NCBI GenBank assembly: GCA_964462685.1 | Contig: CAYWYR010000019.1 | Location: 1-61,423, forward strand | Length of the DNA: 61,423 nucleotides | Origin: CAYWYR01 sp964462685 | Lineage (GTDB): Bacteria > Bacteroidota > Ignavibacteria > Kapaibacteriales > UBA2268 | Direction of reading: 5' to 3' | Shown here: in pieces, positions 24,855 to 34,880 of the stretch | Layout: every line of letters begins with the position of its first letter | Position numbering within the stretch: the stretch's first letter is position 1 | Made by a program: the position numbers and the translations under genes | Notes under the pieces: generated by a model | Told to the model about the DNA's origin: nothing | The model's database searches: none | The model's input: only the letters and a program-made list of their open reading frames with translations

Positions 24855-26240
24855 TTATTCCGAGGAATCTGGATTGTCTTTAGTCGCTTTTTTCATCAGT
24901 ATATAACCGGATACACCAGCTATAAATGAAGCAGTCAAGATACCGATCTTAGCATCCATAAGCATTTCCACATCATGTGGCGAGCCAGATTTGAAAGCGA
25001 GCCCGGCAACGAACATTGCCATAGTGAAGCCGATAGCCGTCAACAAGGATACAGCGAAAATCTGCTTCCAGTTCGAACCCGCAGGAAGATTAGCGAATCC
25101 AGCCTTAACGGCGATCCATGAGAACAGTGATACCCCGATGATCTTACCGAACAGCAAGCCACCCATCACCCCGAGGGTAACACCCGCTGCGAAATTCTCA
25201 ATACCAAACCCTGAAAGATTGACACCCGCATTGGCAAGGGCAAAAACAGGGAGTATAACAAAAGCTACAGGGTAATCAAGCCCGTGCTCTATCCTTTTCA
25301 GTGGAGAGACAACTCTGTTTATCCCATATTCTATCGTCTGTATCACATCTGACTGTTCATCAGAAAGCCTGTAGTCCTCGCTTCGGTCCATATTGGCGGT
25401 AAACATCTTCCATAGTTGGTTGGTCTTGCTCCAGAACGCCTGTTTGCGTATTATAGGTGTGGTAGGAATCATAAACGCGCCGAGAACCCCGGCAATAGTT
25501 GCGTGTACACCTGACATAAGGAAACAATACCAAACCCCAAGGCCGAAAAGCAGATAAAAAGGAGATTGAATAACATGTAGCCTATTACCTATGAACATTA
25601 TGGCCAAGAACCCGAAACCTCCCATCAGCCACATAACGCTCAAGTGGTCCGTATAGAAAACAGCAATAACAAGCACTGCGATAAGATCATCTACGATGGC
25701 CAGCGCTGCGAGGAATACTTTTAAGCTGGTCGGGACTTTAGAGCCTACAAGCGCCAACACCCCTAACGCAAAGGCGATATCTGTTGCCATCGGTATTGCC
25801 CATCCTTTTACGTCCGCGGTGCCGGCATTTATGGCAAAGTATATCAGTGCCGGGAAAACCACACCGCCGAGTGCCGCGAATATGGGTAGCATGGCATTTT
25901 TAATGGAAGACAGTTCGCCGACCAGTACCTCTCTCTTTATCTCCAAGCCGACGAAGAAAAAGAATATAACCATGATCGCATCATTTATGAAGAGATGGAG
26001 AGTGAAGGGTCCGTGACCTTCCTCAAACTCGCCGAAAAGGCTCCATCCGTTTATACTGGCCTCCAAATGGCTGTGCCAGACCAGATGATATGAGTCATAG
26101 TCGAGATTTGCCCATAGCATAGCCACTACGGTAGCAATGATCAAAAGTATTCCACCGGTAGTGGAGTGACTGAAAAAAGTCTGGAATCCTCTAATGATTT
26201 TTGCTTTTGCGAGGAAGTCTTTAGGTATCGAACCCGCCAT
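24855..26240 (-). CDS. nhaA: Na+/H+ antiporter NhaA
   Basis: 461 residues, about twelve membrane helices. Family hallmarks: 'FINDAIMVIFFFFVGLEIKREVLVGELS', 'GWAIPMATDIAFALGVLALVG', 'LAALAIVDDLIAVLVIAVFYT' (the two adjacent Asp that bind Na+ and H+), 'SGVHATIAGVLGAFMIP' and 'FALANAGVNLSGF'. NhaA swaps internal sodium for two external protons. It is longer than the E. coli protein (about 388) because of a cytoplasmic loop between helices around residues 260-320 and a longer N-terminus. First gene of a two-gene unit with murQ. Confidence 0.95.
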   Translation of the reverse strand: MAGSIPKDFLAKAKIIRGFQTFFSHSTTGGILLIIATVVAMLWANLDYDSYHLVWHSHLEASINGWSLFGEFEEGHGPFTLHLFINDAIMVIFFFFVGLEIKREVLVGELSSIKNAMLPIFAALGGVVFPALIYFAINAGTADVKGWAIPMATDIAFALGVLALVGSKVPTSLKVFLAALAIVDDLIAVLVIAVFYTDHLSVMWLMGGFGFLAIMFIGNRLHVIQSPFYLLFGLGVWYCFLMSGVHATIAGVLGAFMIPTTPIIRKQAFWSKTNQLWKMFTANMDRSEDYRLSDEQSDVIQTIEYGINRVVSPLKRIEHGLDYPVAFVILPVFALANAGVNLSGFGIENFAAGVTLGVMGGLLFGKIIGVSLFSWIAVKAGFANLPAGSNWKQIFAVSLLTAIGFTMAMFVAGLAFKSGSPHDVEMLMDAKIGILTASFIAGVSGYILMKKATKDNPDSSE

Positions 26241-26386
26241 CAGATACTCTTTATTATATATTTAAGATATTGTACCTTTCACTGTATAGAAAGGTTTTTG
26301 TTAAATTAGAACAGGATGATTAACAAAATCAATACCGAATATTCATCCTGACTATTGCTTTTGCTCTCTAAGATAAACAAACATAA

Positions 26387-29300
26387 ATGTTAAAGACAAA
26401 TAAAACCTTTGTAGATACAGCAAAGCAGATACTTGAATCTACTGAACAGAATGCCTTTATAGCTGGTTCAGACGGCATAATTACTTGGAAGAGCACTGTT
26501 TTCAACAGTATATGTCCAGATACAAAAAGTACACAAGAATTTTTCGATTGGTTTGAGTCATCAGAATACCGTAAGCAATCTTATGTATCTGATACTGTCA
26601 AAAAAGAGGAACTCGGCGATTACCACCTCTACATCATAAAGAAAAGCACCAATCCTGATCAGAAAACTGAATCAGAAGCCTTACCATACTCAGATAATGC
26701 TATATCCGAAAGTCAAACTCAGCAGAAAAGCTCTCAGACCAACCTGCTGAAAGCTACTTGGGAATTCGACCCTGATACTTCGGAGTTTGATTTTTCAGAG
26801 AACTTCAGACATGTTTATAATATACCTGAAGACATTGAACTTACAGCGGATCTGATATCTGAAATAACACCGAAGGATATCCACGACGAATTCATGGGGC
26901 ATATAAACAATATTTGGAAAAACGGAAAGAAATGGGATTTTCAGACAAGCAGTAAAGATTATTTCGGCAACCCTATCATATTGCGCTCCTGCGGGCAATT
27001 AACGAAAAAAGACAATAAGAAAAAGATTATAGCTTTCACCCAGAATGTAACCGAGGAAGCAAATAAACAAAGTAATTTTGAACAGTTGCTTTTCAGAAGC
27101 CCGATACCTATCATAATGTATTCTTTGAAAGGTAAGGGTATTACTTACGCCAATGATATGGCTCTAAGTTTCTTCGACTGTAATGATTTCGGTAGGTTAA
27201 AGAACAAAAACCTGATGGAGGTATCGCCGAAGAACCAAGCCACAGGTCAATCGCTGATCATGGCTAAAGCAATGAAGGCAAATTCCCAGAGGGACAAGGT
27301 TTTTAAGACAAAATGGGTTTTCAAAACACTGAGGGGCATTCTAAAAGAAACAGAAGTCTCTGTTAGCCGGATCTTTGCTTTTGGCAATGAAACAATTGTG
27401 GTATCGATACTTGATCTATCTGAACTGAGGCGAACCGAAGAGAAAGTGCGAGAGGTGGAAAATGATTATCTGCGGGCTCAGGAAATCGGGGGAATCGGTA
27501 CTTGGGTAAAGTATATAAAAACCGAGAAAGAGAATTTCTCCTCTACTGCCTTAAGGATATTGGGCTTACACCGACAGGCCAAACCCAGTCTCATAGATTT
27601 TATCCACTCTTTGGATTTGGAGCAATCCAATGCCCTGATAAAGGGGATTAAAAAACTGAAGCAAGTCGGCGATTCGTTTTCCTATCAGGTCAATATCAAA
27701 TCCAAAGATAATGTGGCTTATCTAAAATCATTCGATATGCAGTTTTTCTATGACGAGAAAGCATCGGGCGATACGATAATAGCCACCATACTTGATATTA
27801 CAGATAAGCAGAACGCTCTTTTGAAAGCCGAAGAGAACCTAAGGCTCAACAAAGCAATTAATGAGACCACCCCGAACATAGTTTACATTTTCAGCTTAGA
27901 GAGTTTCTCGAATATATATTCCAACAGACATATCGGGGAGATAATAGGCTATACTCAGGATGAAATAAAAGCCTTTGGAAGCCAGATGCTACCTAAGCTT
28001 TTGCACCCCGATGACAAAGAGGTCGTAAACGAGCATTTCAAAAGATTGATAGATGCCGAGGACAACCAAGTCTTGATAGTAGAATATAGAATGAAACATA
28101 AAAACGGAGATTATGCCTGGCTTAACTCCAGGGATGTGATATTCAAGAGGGATGAGGCAGGCAATCCGATACAGACTTTAGGAGTTGCATTCGACGTTAC
28201 CTCTCGTAAAGAGAACGAGATCAAAATAAAAGATCAGCATTTTAAGATCGAATCGATATTACAAAGTGCTAAAACCTTTATCTGCAGCCTTGATACGGAA
28301 CAAAAAATCGTTTTCCACAACGATCTGTTTCAAAAATATGTATCAAGACTCAATCAATACGATACCGATTTACGAAATAATGATTATCTGACTAAGGTAA
28401 TAAAGCCGGACAAAGCTTCTCAGTTTGAAGAAGCTCTTCGAAGATGTAAGGACTACGGCCCTCAGCAGTTTATTCATGAGCTTAAAACTGGCAACAGCTC
28501 TGAAATCTATCAGGTCAAGATAAATCCGATTTATTTACAGTCAACCGATAAAGATACAGATGTGTTGAGTGGATATTCGGTTTTCGTTATAAATATCACC
28601 GAACTGGAAAAAGCAAAACAGGACGCTGAAAACGCAAGCCGAGCCAAATCGGTCTTCCTGGCAAATATGAGCCATGAGATCCGAACCCCTATGAATGCTA
28701 TATTGGGGTTCGCCGAACTTATGCAATCCGAATCCAGTGACCCAAATATCAAGAATTATGCAAAAACCATCTTGGGTTCAGGGAAGGCATTACTGAATAT
28801 CATCAACGATATACTTGATATCTCCAAAATAGAAGCCGGGAAAGTAGTAGTAAAGCCTGAACTGTCATGTATTGCCGATATCATTGAAGAATCAATAACG
28901 CTTCATAAATATAGAGCTGAATCCAAGAGTCTATACCTGAAACTCGATACCGATATAACTTGCGAAAGACTCTATAACATAGATGCCGGTAAAATCTCTC
29001 AAATCCTGATTAATCTTTTGAGTAATGCCATAAAGTTTACAGACAGCGGCGGTATAACTGTTACAGCGGTATCGAGCCCCAGCAATCATACATCGGCTGC
29101 CGAAAAATCACTCATGGACTTTACGATTAGTGTGACCGATACAGGTATCGGCATTCCAAAGTCCCAAGCTAAAAGACTTTTCCAGCCTTTTGTTCAGCAA
29201 GAGGAACAGGATGACAAAAAATACGGCGGCACAGGGCTCGGTCTGTCAATAATAAAGAACCTAACCAACCTTATGGGCGGCGAGGTATTGCTTGAAAGCG

Positions 29301-30112
29301 AGCAGAACGTAGGCAGTACATTCAGTATTGTCTTTAAAGATGTAGAAACGGTGAAGCAGAAAGCCCCTATAAGAGCAAATAGAAATATAAAGATCCTATC
29401 TGTTGATGATTCTGAGTTAAACCAGAAGATTATTCAAGGGATATTGAAAAAGACAAATCATGACTTACTTTTTGCCTCCTCCGAAGATACCGCGCTGGAG
29501 GTAATTCAGAACAATACACCAGAGCTTTTCATAATGGATATACAGTTGCCTGGAACAGACGGTATAGAGCTGACTAGGATTATCAAAAAGGATAAAAGGT
29601 TTATCGAAACACCGTTTATAGCTGCTACAGGATACACATTTACAGGTAAAGAGGAAACCGTGGCGAACGAACTATTTGACGATATTATCTATAAACCGCT
29701 GAACTCCAGAGCATTGCTCAGCTTAGTTGAAAAGCATATTGATATAAAAGCCAAAATAAGCATAGATTCATATTCGAACAGTCAAACTGCAGAAGAAACC
29801 GGTATATCTTTCTCCGAAAATGATAATAATGACGTTATTTATGTAACTGATAAAGAGTTCTCCTTGTTCTCCGCTGATATAAACAGGCTCGCACTTACTA
29901 TGGAGCTTAATTCTATAGATAACCTATCTGATCGGATGATACGTTATTATAACGAATCGAAACCAAGTTCGGAAAAAGACAAACTACGTGTTGCAAAAAT
30001 CAACAGTCATTTAGAACAACTCAAAAACAGTATATCAGAGTTTGATATTGAAGGGATAACGAATACACTAAACACGATAAAGGATATTTTCAACGGATAC
30101 AATGAAAACTGA
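26387..30112 (+). CDS. Hybrid histidine kinase with multiple PAS domains and a receiver
   Basis: 1241 residues, no membrane segment, so cytoplasmic. About five PAS-like sensor domains occupy residues 110-745 (e.g. 'IIGYTQDEIKAFG ... LLHPDDKEVVNEHFKRLI', a typical PAS/PAC), then HisKA with His763 in 'ANMSHEIRTPMNAILGF', an ATPase domain ('NLLSNAIKFTDSGGITV', 'DTGIGIPKSQAKRLFQPFVQ', 'GTGLGLSIIKNLTNLM') and a receiver with Asp1051 in 'LFIMDIQLPGTDG'. A helical tail of about 100 residues resembles an HPt position but shows no acceptor His. The next gene overlaps by 11 bases. Phosphorelay target unknown. Confidence 0.93.
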   Translation: MLKTNKTFVDTAKQILESTEQNAFIAGSDGIITWKSTVFNSICPDTKSTQEFFDWFESSEYRKQSYVSDTVKKEELGDYHLYIIKKSTNPDQKTESEALPYSDNAISESQTQQKSSQTNLLKATWEFDPDTSEFDFSENFRHVYNIPEDIELTADLISEITPKDIHDEFMGHINNIWKNGKKWDFQTSSKDYFGNPIILRSCGQLTKKDNKKKIIAFTQNVTEEANKQSNFEQLLFRSPIPIIMYSLKGKGITYANDMALSFFDCNDFGRLKNKNLMEVSPKNQATGQSLIMAKAMKANSQRDKVFKTKWVFKTLRGILKETEVSVSRIFAFGNETIVVSILDLSELRRTEEKVREVENDYLRAQEIGGIGTWVKYIKTEKENFSSTALRILGLHRQAKPSLIDFIHSLDLEQSNALIKGIKKLKQVGDSFSYQVNIKSKDNVAYLKSFDMQFFYDEKASGDTIIATILDITDKQNALLKAEENLRLNKAINETTPNIVYIFSLESFSNIYSNRHIGEIIGYTQDEIKAFGSQMLPKLLHPDDKEVVNEHFKRLIDAEDNQVLIVEYRMKHKNGDYAWLNSRDVIFKRDEAGNPIQTLGVAFDVTSRKENEIKIKDQHFKIESILQSAKTFICSLDTEQKIVFHNDLFQKYVSRLNQYDTDLRNNDYLTKVIKPDKASQFEEALRRCKDYGPQQFIHELKTGNSSEIYQVKINPIYLQSTDKDTDVLSGYSVFVINITELEKAKQDAENASRAKSVFLANMSHEIRTPMNAILGFAELMQSESSDPNIKNYAKTILGSGKALLNIINDILDISKIEAGKVVVKPELSCIADIIEESITLHKYRAESKSLYLKLDTDITCERLYNIDAGKISQILINLLSNAIKFTDSGGITVTAVSSPSNHTSAAEKSLMDFTISVTDTGIGIPKSQAKRLFQPFVQQEEQDDKKYGGTGLGLSIIKNLTNLMGGEVLLESEQNVGSTFSIVFKDVETVKQKAPIRANRNIKILSVDDSELNQKIIQGILKKTNHDLLFASSEDTALEVIQNNTPELFIMDIQLPGTDGIELTRIIKKDKRFIETPFIAATGYTFTGKEETVANELFDDIIYKPLNSRALLSLVEKHIDIKAKISIDSYSNSQTAEETGISFSENDNNDVIYVTDKEFSLFSADINRLALTMELNSIDNLSDRMIRYYNESKPSSEKDKLRVAKINSHLEQLKNSISEFDIEGITNTLNTIKDIFNGYNEN

Positions 30113-31298
30113 AAAACTACACAGAATACAGAAAGAGCTAAGAGCATCAAACATCGACGGATGGTTTTTTTATGATTTTCACGGAAGGGACAATATAGGC
30201 CAGAGAGTATTGGAGCTGGACTCCAAACACCTGGCTTCACGCCGCTGGTTCTACTGGATACCTAAAGATGGCGAACCTGTAAAACTAGTCCATAAGATAG
30301 AGCCGAGACAGCTGGACAAACTGCCAGGTAATGATACAAGACTATACCTGCACTGGCAGAACCTGAGAGATCACATTGAGAAGATAGTTTCAGGTTGCTC
30401 AAAGGTAGCTATGCAGTACTCCCCGATGAACAATATCCCTTATGTATCGATAGTAGATCACGGTACTGTGGAGTTAATACAGTCATTTGGGCCGGAAGTA
30501 GTCACTAGTGCTGATTTAGTAAGCCAGTTCGAGTCTTATATCACGCCAGAGGAAAAAAAGTCTCACATCGAAGCCTCGCAAAGAATGCACGCTGTACTTA
30601 ACGAGACTTACAAACTGATTGAGGATATGATCGAGGAAGGCAATCCGATAAACGAACTCGAGGCTCAGCAGTTTATGCATAAAAGGTTCGATGAATCCGG
30701 ATTATTCTATGATCACGGGCCTATTGTCGCGGTAAACGAAAACGCCGCCGACCCTCATTACGAGCCAGGCGCGAGAGAGCCTAAACTTATCCAAAAGGGC
30801 GATCTGCTGCTGATCGATATGTTCGCCAGATTGCAGGGCGATAACAAGATATGGTATGACGTGACTTGGATGGCATATCTGGGGAAAGAAGTGCCTGACC
30901 GCGTGCAGGAATTATGGGAGATATGCCGGGACGCCAGGGATGCAGGATATAACCTAGTGAAAGAAAGGTTTGCCGCTGAAAAGCCAATCGAGGGCTGGGA
31001 AGTAGATGAGGCCACACGCAAGGTAATAGCGGATAAGCAGCTAGGCGATTATTTTGTACACCGTACAGGCCACAATATCAGCACAGAGCTCCACGGTAAC
31101 GGTACGCACATGGATAATCTGGAAACAAAAGATACCCGAAAAATCATCAAGGGGTCATGTTTTTCAATTGAGCCGGGTATATACCTAGCCGATGAAAAGC
31201 TTGGCTACCGCACAGAGATCGATGTATTCGTCAATGATGACGGATCGGTTGAGGTATGCGGCCCTATACAGGATGAATTAGTACTGTTGGATGTGTGA
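30102..31298 (+). CDS. M24 (Xaa-Pro aminopeptidase-like) metallopeptidase
   Basis: 398 residues. An N-terminal creatinase-type domain (to about 165) is followed by the 'pita-bread' metalloenzyme domain with the five metal ligands: D239 in 'LLLIDMFARLQ', D253 in 'IWYDVTW', His in 'VHRTGHNISTELHGNG', Glu in 'FSIEPGIYL' and Glu in 'YRTEIDVFV'. Members remove the first residue before proline or act as prolidases. It overlaps the hybrid kinase by 11 bases and is followed by a 12-bp-stem terminator, so kinase and peptidase form one unit; no functional link is evident. Confidence 0.88.
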   Translation: MKTEKLHRIQKELRASNIDGWFFYDFHGRDNIGQRVLELDSKHLASRRWFYWIPKDGEPVKLVHKIEPRQLDKLPGNDTRLYLHWQNLRDHIEKIVSGCSKVAMQYSPMNNIPYVSIVDHGTVELIQSFGPEVVTSADLVSQFESYITPEEKKSHIEASQRMHAVLNETYKLIEDMIEEGNPINELEAQQFMHKRFDESGLFYDHGPIVAVNENAADPHYEPGAREPKLIQKGDLLLIDMFARLQGDNKIWYDVTWMAYLGKEVPDRVQELWEICRDARDAGYNLVKERFAAEKPIEGWEVDEATRKVIADKQLGDYFVHRTGHNISTELHGNGTHMDNLETKDTRKIIKGSCFSIEPGIYLADEKLGYRTEIDVFVNDDGSVEVCGPIQDELVLLDV

Positions 31299-31312
31299 CG
31301 GAGTAATTAAAG

Positions 31313-31340
31313 ATACAGCTCAGATTTTTCTGAGCTGTAT
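31313..31340 (+). terminator. Perfect 12-bp hairpin after the M24 peptidase gene
   Basis: ATACAGCTCAGA and TCTGAGCTGTAT pair perfectly around TTTT, followed by TAATTTTAATTT on the plus strand. It lies 15 bases after the peptidase stop and its right arm is also the last codons of the convergent lipoprotein gene. Confidence 0.6.
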
Positions 31341-31757
31341 TAATTTTAATTTGCCATCTTGGGTTTCTATATCTCTAATTAAAAGATCTCCATCTACCTT
31401 GAAACTCACTTGTTGGGAACCATGGTTATAATTCTCTTTTCTATCACTTTCATATATTTCTTTATTTTTCCAAATCGTAGTATCAGATCTTAAAATCAGT
31501 GCGTCATTTTCAATAGAACATCTGCCAGTTAAAATTGTTCCGCACGTTTCGTAAACAAAAGTAGAGTCATTTTTCAATGATAAGCTCACCCCTCCTATAA
31601 TACTATTATAAGTTAAATATTTATAGGCCGATGATAATGACGGAGATTCAGATTGATAGTCTCCTTCCAAATCTGAGAGATTAAAAACTTTTACCGAATT
31701 ATTACACCCTAACAGGGGTAATAATAGTACTACAGCGTACTTTGCAAGTATATTCAC
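31320..31757 (-). CDS. Predicted lipoprotein, unknown function
   Basis: 145 residues. Signal MNILAKYAVVLLLPLLGC-N with a good lipobox. The mature part is beta-rich ('GGVSLSLKNDSTFVYETCGTILTGRCSIENDALIL') with two Cys that may pair; the 'NDSTFxYxxCG...GxCxxxxDxLIL' pattern occurs in small lipocalin-like lipoproteins of Bacteroidota, but no function is known. The last codons form one arm of the hairpin shared with the convergent M24 peptidase gene. Confidence 0.7.
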   Translation of the reverse strand: MNILAKYAVVLLLPLLGCNNSVKVFNLSDLEGDYQSESPSLSSAYKYLTYNSIIGGVSLSLKNDSTFVYETCGTILTGRCSIENDALILRSDTTIWKNKEIYESDRKENYNHGSQQVSFKVDGDLLIRDIETQDGKLKLIQLRKI

Positions 31758-31874
31758 TTTATAAATTACTCTTTATATATGATACAGTTTTATTCTCTTA
31801 TATTGATATTAATATCAGTATGGAGCCTTCTGAATAATTCGTTTGCGGTACGCAAATATAAAAACATCTCAAAC

Positions 31875-31913
31875 AAAAAAGGCTACCATTGATTAAACAG
31901 TAGCCTTTTTTTT
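31875..31913 (-). terminator. Bidirectional terminator after the T9SS gene
   Basis: AAAAAAGGCTAC pairs with GTAGCC plus eight T residues around a 13-base AT loop, giving A and T runs on both sides. It is 15 bases downstream of the split T9SS gene read on the minus strand. Confidence 0.85.
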
Positions 31914-31927
31914 GTAATCGCTATACC

Positions 31928-32656
31928 TTAATTATTCACTGATACTTTGGCCGTGGCTGTGCCGCTTTCAGTAATAACATTTAATATATAGACACCGTTG
32001 GACTTAGCGGATAAATCAAGCAGGTGCTTAGAACCCGGCTCATTCAGTGAATATATCATTCTTCCGTTCAGATCATATACCTCAAGCCTAGAAGGATTCT
32101 TTACGAATGATAGATCAAACATTCCGTTCCCTGCATCTACAATCTGAAGAAGCTCATCATTAAGCTGTGATATACTCCCTATTACAGTGCCTAAACTGAT
32201 ATTTGAAGTGTGATTTAGATTACTATCTTTTCCCGTGTCGAATACTGGTGTAATCGTTATGTCATCACCTACATCACCGGACACCCATACATCGAATACT
32301 TCCGCTGTAGCACCGGGCTCTAGTACCAAGTCCCCACTATACAGTTTGTTTGCCGTAAGGGTTCCGAATTCATTCATATTACCAAATACATCTATTGATA
32401 CAGTATCGTTTGTAAACGCAGTAGATATCTGGAAATCAGTAATGGTAGCTGATACGTTACCTTCATTGGATATAGTAAAGGTATAAGCATCATCAGATAA
32501 GAAATCAGTTACATTTTTATCAACAGGTATCATTGTATCTTGTTTAGTTATCGCAGTTACACCTGCTTCCCCGGTGATAGTAACGTTTACAACACCGCCA
32601 GTAGTTTTTATTACAACATCACCGTTCATTATTTGAGAGTTTCGGAAATCATCCAT
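31928..32656 (-). pseudogene. C-terminal piece of a frameshifted T9SS surface protein
   Basis: This frame holds the second half of the protein begun in the next entry. The apparent start (MDDFRNSQ) is not a real start: reading back in frame gives ASSIPAQLTDKHVVEVTFEP, which continues the beta-domain of the upstream frame. It contains another Ig-like/ASPD-type beta domain ('YTFTISNEGNVSATITDFQIS') and ends in a T9SS sorting domain ('LEVYDLNGRMIYSLNEPG', 'GVYILNVITESGTATAKVSVNN'). Loss of this part would leave the protein without its secretion and anchoring signal, so the frameshift is functionally decisive if real. Confidence 0.8.
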
Positions 32657-32679
32657 TGAAGGTTCAAAAGTGACTTCTA

Positions 32680-34746
32680 CTACATGCTTATCTGTAAGTT
32701 GTGCTGGTATAGATGAAGCCCCTCGATAGTTGCATTGACGCCGGCTGGAGCAACTATTTCAGTAACTGTAGATGGGTTTTCGGCATTTGTTGTAAGTTCA
32801 AAGTTGAGTGCGGCGGTATTCCCTATTTCAACTATCCCGAAATCCGACTCTCCATTACTAATGGAAACGAACTCTTCTGGTTTTGAGATCGGGTTTATCT
32901 GAACATCAAGCTCATTATATACTATGCCATTTACAGCTGTAAATGCTATTTTTCCATTCGCACCTTCATCACCGTCCAACGGTTGAATCGAATAAACTTT
33001 ATAAGACTCACCTATAATTGTGCTATCCTTAAATACCGATTCATTTAATTGTATTTCTTCCAACTGAGCATTTTCCTCTAGTGTGGAAGTAAGGAAAGGA
33101 CTTGAAATCAAACTCGGAGCAAAATCCTGATTACTGTGAACCAGTACTTGATATTCACCCTCATCTGATATACCGCCGTCCACGTAAAGATTCAGGCTTG
33201 GTGTATCTACTCCTGATTCTGAAATATCACCTATAGTACCTACAGAAGGCCAAGCATAGGAATCAAATGTAGAGAACCCGTAAATATAGCCACAAAGCTT
33301 AGTATCTCCGGTAACGATATGAGAGCCGGGTGTCATTTGCAGGCGGGAATAGAAAATATCCGTACCTGGGATATTATTTGTAAAAGCAGTAGGATCCAGA
33401 TTGCTAAGGGGCTGATTATCTATAGTAATAGAGTTTACTATTGCTTCATGAACAGCCTTATCGCTATCCCCCATAAACATCAAAGTAAGATAATTATTAT
33501 TATATTCTGCGTTACCACCAGCATAGTTCTGTGGTGTCTGGAACATTGCGCCTTCTGCCCATAGCTCTCGTGGTATCAATGGGAACATGAACGGATCGAA
33601 CTTGCTACCATTGGAATCCCAACCTGCTGAATATGCATATTGTTTTACAAGTATAGGCTTATCGGCTTCAACAAGTACTGTACCGTTAATAGCAGTCAGA
33701 TCATCACCGAATCTACCGTCCACATCATAAGTGGACCATACCTCATTGGCTCTCATATTATAAGATTCTTTTTTAGTTAGCTCTCCTGTCTCGATATCGA
33801 ACCAAGAAAAATCAACGTTGGTATTATCCTCTGATGCGATTACTCTGTAATAATCTCCCTTACCTGTTCCTCTATCTAGTTCTACTGATGCATAACTTTT
33901 ACCCCACGATTTAAGTGGGGGCATCATAGATGATAAATGATCGCGGCCTGTAGGTACGATTTGTTTCGGTATCATGGCACTATTATGATATGATATCAAA
34001 CCAATGGGTTTATTTGCGGCTATTTCAGATCCAGACAGATCGAATACGCCCCTAGTTTGGCCATTACCTTGTATTTGATATAACTCACCTTTGTTTAACT
34101 GAATATTGACTACATCGCCGATTCTCTTACCGCCAGTAGTCTCGCCTATATCTTGGCCTTTACCTTTAAGTAATATAGTAATTCTTGTATCATTTTCTAT
34201 TGCCAGTACCTGAAAGCCTCCACCCCAGGTAAATCCTTCATTAAAATCCCAGAATGAATTATGAATATACCGATCACCCCATGAAGCAGTTGGTATAGCC
34301 TGGTAACCTTCCGAAGTTGTTGTTTTGGAATTTATGACATAAACCGATATTGGGCGGTCCGATTCTACAATAACCGCTTTACCACGGACAGGTCTTTCAT
34401 TTACCCAGTTCTCAAATTCCCAAGAAAAGGAGTAGGCATTCGGGTTGTTAGGATTGGCGCTTGAGAAAAGAGCTGTTTCATTAGCTTTGATATTAATCGT
34501 CTGGAAAATGCCGGCATCAGTTAAAAGTCTCACTTCTGTGTCTTCGGTTGCCGCTATATATATAGCCAGCGATCGTACAGAGAAGTTCTCTCTTTCGTTC
34601 GGTGGGAAACCAAGGACAAACTGAGTGCCTGTGTAGCCGTTTGATTGTGATAAGGCTATCGCTTTAAGTGTATTAGTCTGTCCATTTAAAGGCAATGTAC
34701 TTGCAATCGAAATTGCGAGAAATGCAATCAAGTATAGATATCTCAT
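32680..34746 (-). CDS. N-terminal piece of a large secreted protein (IgGFc-binding-like), frameshifted
   Basis: From the ATG at 34746 (good AAAGGAG site) the protein has a signal peptide (MRYLYLIAFLAISIASTLPL-NGQ) and an N-terminal domain like the IgGFc-binding-type domain of surface proteins ('IAATEDTEVRLLTDAGIFQTINIKANETALFSS', 'GKAVIVESDRPISVYVINSK'), then choice-of-anchor/ASPD-like beta modules ('SDFGIVEIGNTAALNFEL'). The frame ends 14 codons after a G4 tract at 32719-32722 with an unrelated tail (LHLYQHNLQISM); one extra G would join it to the C-terminal piece. The joined protein would be about 940 residues. Adhesion or matrix role is likely. Confidence 0.8.
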   Translation of the reverse strand: MRYLYLIAFLAISIASTLPLNGQTNTLKAIALSQSNGYTGTQFVLGFPPNERENFSVRSLAIYIAATEDTEVRLLTDAGIFQTINIKANETALFSSANPNNPNAYSFSWEFENWVNERPVRGKAVIVESDRPISVYVINSKTTTSEGYQAIPTASWGDRYIHNSFWDFNEGFTWGGGFQVLAIENDTRITILLKGKGQDIGETTGGKRIGDVVNIQLNKGELYQIQGNGQTRGVFDLSGSEIAANKPIGLISYHNSAMIPKQIVPTGRDHLSSMMPPLKSWGKSYASVELDRGTGKGDYYRVIASEDNTNVDFSWFDIETGELTKKESYNMRANEVWSTYDVDGRFGDDLTAINGTVLVEADKPILVKQYAYSAGWDSNGSKFDPFMFPLIPRELWAEGAMFQTPQNYAGGNAEYNNNYLTLMFMGDSDKAVHEAIVNSITIDNQPLSNLDPTAFTNNIPGTDIFYSRLQMTPGSHIVTGDTKLCGYIYGFSTFDSYAWPSVGTIGDISESGVDTPSLNLYVDGGISDEGEYQVLVHSNQDFAPSLISSPFLTSTLEENAQLEEIQLNESVFKDSTIIGESYKVYSIQPLDGDEGANGKIAFTAVNGIVYNELDVQINPISKPEEFVSISNGESDFGIVEIGNTAALNFELTTNAENPSTVTEIVAPAGVNATIEGLHLYQHNLQISM

Positions 34747-34880
34747 AACAACTCCTTTGATAATTTGAATTGTTTCTTTTATAAAGTAATAACAATTAAA
34801 GGATATAGTTACAGTGATACTGTAGTATTTAGAGATATATTTTAATAAAAATAAAAGAAGTGTAAGGGGTGAGGAAATTA

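Noticed and set aside
25060..25100. GTTCGAACCC resembling a tRNA T-arm
   Set aside because: It lies within nhaA coding sequence and no acceptor stem or anticodon arm surrounds it. I found no tRNA or rRNA in the window.
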